Shown here piece after piece: positions 63,655 to 64,000 of a stretch of DNA of 64,000 bases. The stretch lies in assembly GCF_030848805.1 (NCBI RefSeq), contig NC_092367.1:10931591-10995590 (forward strand). Direction: 5' to 3'. Position numbers and translations under genes: made by a program. Position 1 is the stretch's first letter. The number at the start of each line of letters is the position of its first letter. The notes beneath the pieces are model-generated. The model ran no database searches. It was not told the DNA's origin and saw only the letters and a program-made list of their open reading frames with translations. The stretch is from Temnothorax longispinosus (Eukaryota > Arthropoda > Insecta > Hymenoptera > Formicidae).

Positions 63655-64000
63655 ATGGATAAAAAGAAGGAAATAGAATCAGAAAGTGTACAACAGGGAG
63701 ATAAAGGAAAGAAGAGGGAAGGCGAGAAGAAAGCGAGAGGCAGACCAACGAAGGCGGAGGAGCTAGCCAAATTAAGAAGAGTGGACAGTACAGGATCGGT
63801 TAAGGAATTCTTTCAGAAGAGTGAGAAAAGGAAGAGGGAAGAAGAGGTGGAGGAAGCAGCGAATGCGGAGGAAGAAATTCTAAAAGAATTTAACGCACAA
63901 AGAAGGGTCAACAGATCACCGCCGCCCAAAATCAAAAAAGAAAAGCAGGGAAAAGAAAATATGGCGACGGAAGAATTACTGGAGAAGGTTAAAGAAATTT
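63655..64000 (+). CDS. ORF1 start of a non-LTR retrotransposon (runs off the window)
   Basis: The frame starts with an ATG and is open for 115 codons to the window edge. The protein is highly charged (repeats of Lys, Glu and Arg), with R-G-R-P-T-K resembling an AT-hook near residue 30, then S-V-K-E-F-F-Q-K and R-S-P-P-P-K. Such sequences are typical of the N-terminal part of ORF1 in insect I/R1-like LINEs, which binds the element RNA. No zinc knuckle is reached within the window. The alternative is a charged host protein. The downstream ORF2 would decide. Confidence 0.5.
   Translation, partial: MDKKKEIESESVQQGDKGKKREGEKKARGRPTKAEELAKLRRVDSTGSVKEFFQKSEKRKREEEVEEAANAEEEILKEFNAQRRVNRSPPPKIKKEKQGKENMATEELLEKVKEI

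Noticed and set aside
63230..63748. 172-codon minus-strand ORF rich in Ser, Pro and Phe
   Set aside because: It is the shadow of the purine-rich plus strand leading into the LINE-like ORF1.

Overview
This is a eukaryotic, AT-rich, intron-containing and very repeat-dense window. The transposon families, a tRNA-Trp-primed Ty3/gypsy element, 5S-rRNA-derived repeats, Penelope remnants and a leucine-rich-repeat exon of photoreceptor-protein type suggest an insect, most likely a hymenopteran such as an ant. That placement is an inference; no host gene here settles it. No bacterial-type operon, rRNA gene, tRNA gene or CRISPR array is visible. Almost everything is mobile DNA, much of it nested.

Layout. 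At 0.7-4.6 kb lies a long-armed foldback element whose interior holds a truncated tyrosine recombinase. It is interrupted by a CsRn1-like Ty3/gypsy element (4620-11144, minus strand, near-complete LTR-gag-pol-LTR), which itself carries a TIR insertion containing a 5S-rRNA-like segment. 11.1-12.5 kb is the rest of the foldback region. 13.4-14.3 kb is a four-exon, disabled copy of the Tudor-domain end of an AKAP1-like gene. 14.9-16.0 kb is a LINE RNase H fragment. 16.5-26.6 kb is bounded by diverged inverted repeats and contains a 153-bp-array foldback element (17634-21445), a Penelope GIY-YIG relic and a decayed copy of the large transposase described next.

The centrepiece is 28.9-46.5 kb. A Mutator-like gene or transposon with a C-terminal DEDDh exonuclease (minus strand, several exons, decayed) is split by a 12.1-kb element (31848-43947). 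That element has a 6-bp target duplication, inverted arms 3.0-4.5 kb long built partly from 90-bp tandem repeats, and one intact intronless 1500-codon ORF. The protein combines N-terminal CxxC/HxxC zinc modules, an XPG/FEN-like PIN nuclease core and a C-terminal cysteine-rich finger. I think it is related to the Academ superfamily, but that name rests on recall.

47.2-48.4 kb is a solo LTR with a 5-bp duplication and a long ATG-less ORF that shares protein-level similarity with an ORF in the LTR of the first gypsy element. 49.5-50.8 kb holds two exon-like segments, the clearer encoding leucine-rich repeats with a GC-AG donor. 51.0-57.5 kb is a mag-like gypsy element (minus strand, decayed) with a 1.2-kb hexanucleotide tract and a nested solo LTR. 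59.0-60.5 kb is a second, internally deleted copy of the first foldback element. 60.5-61.9 kb is a relic array related to the arms of the 12.1-kb element. The window ends inside what looks like ORF1 of a non-LTR retrotransposon.
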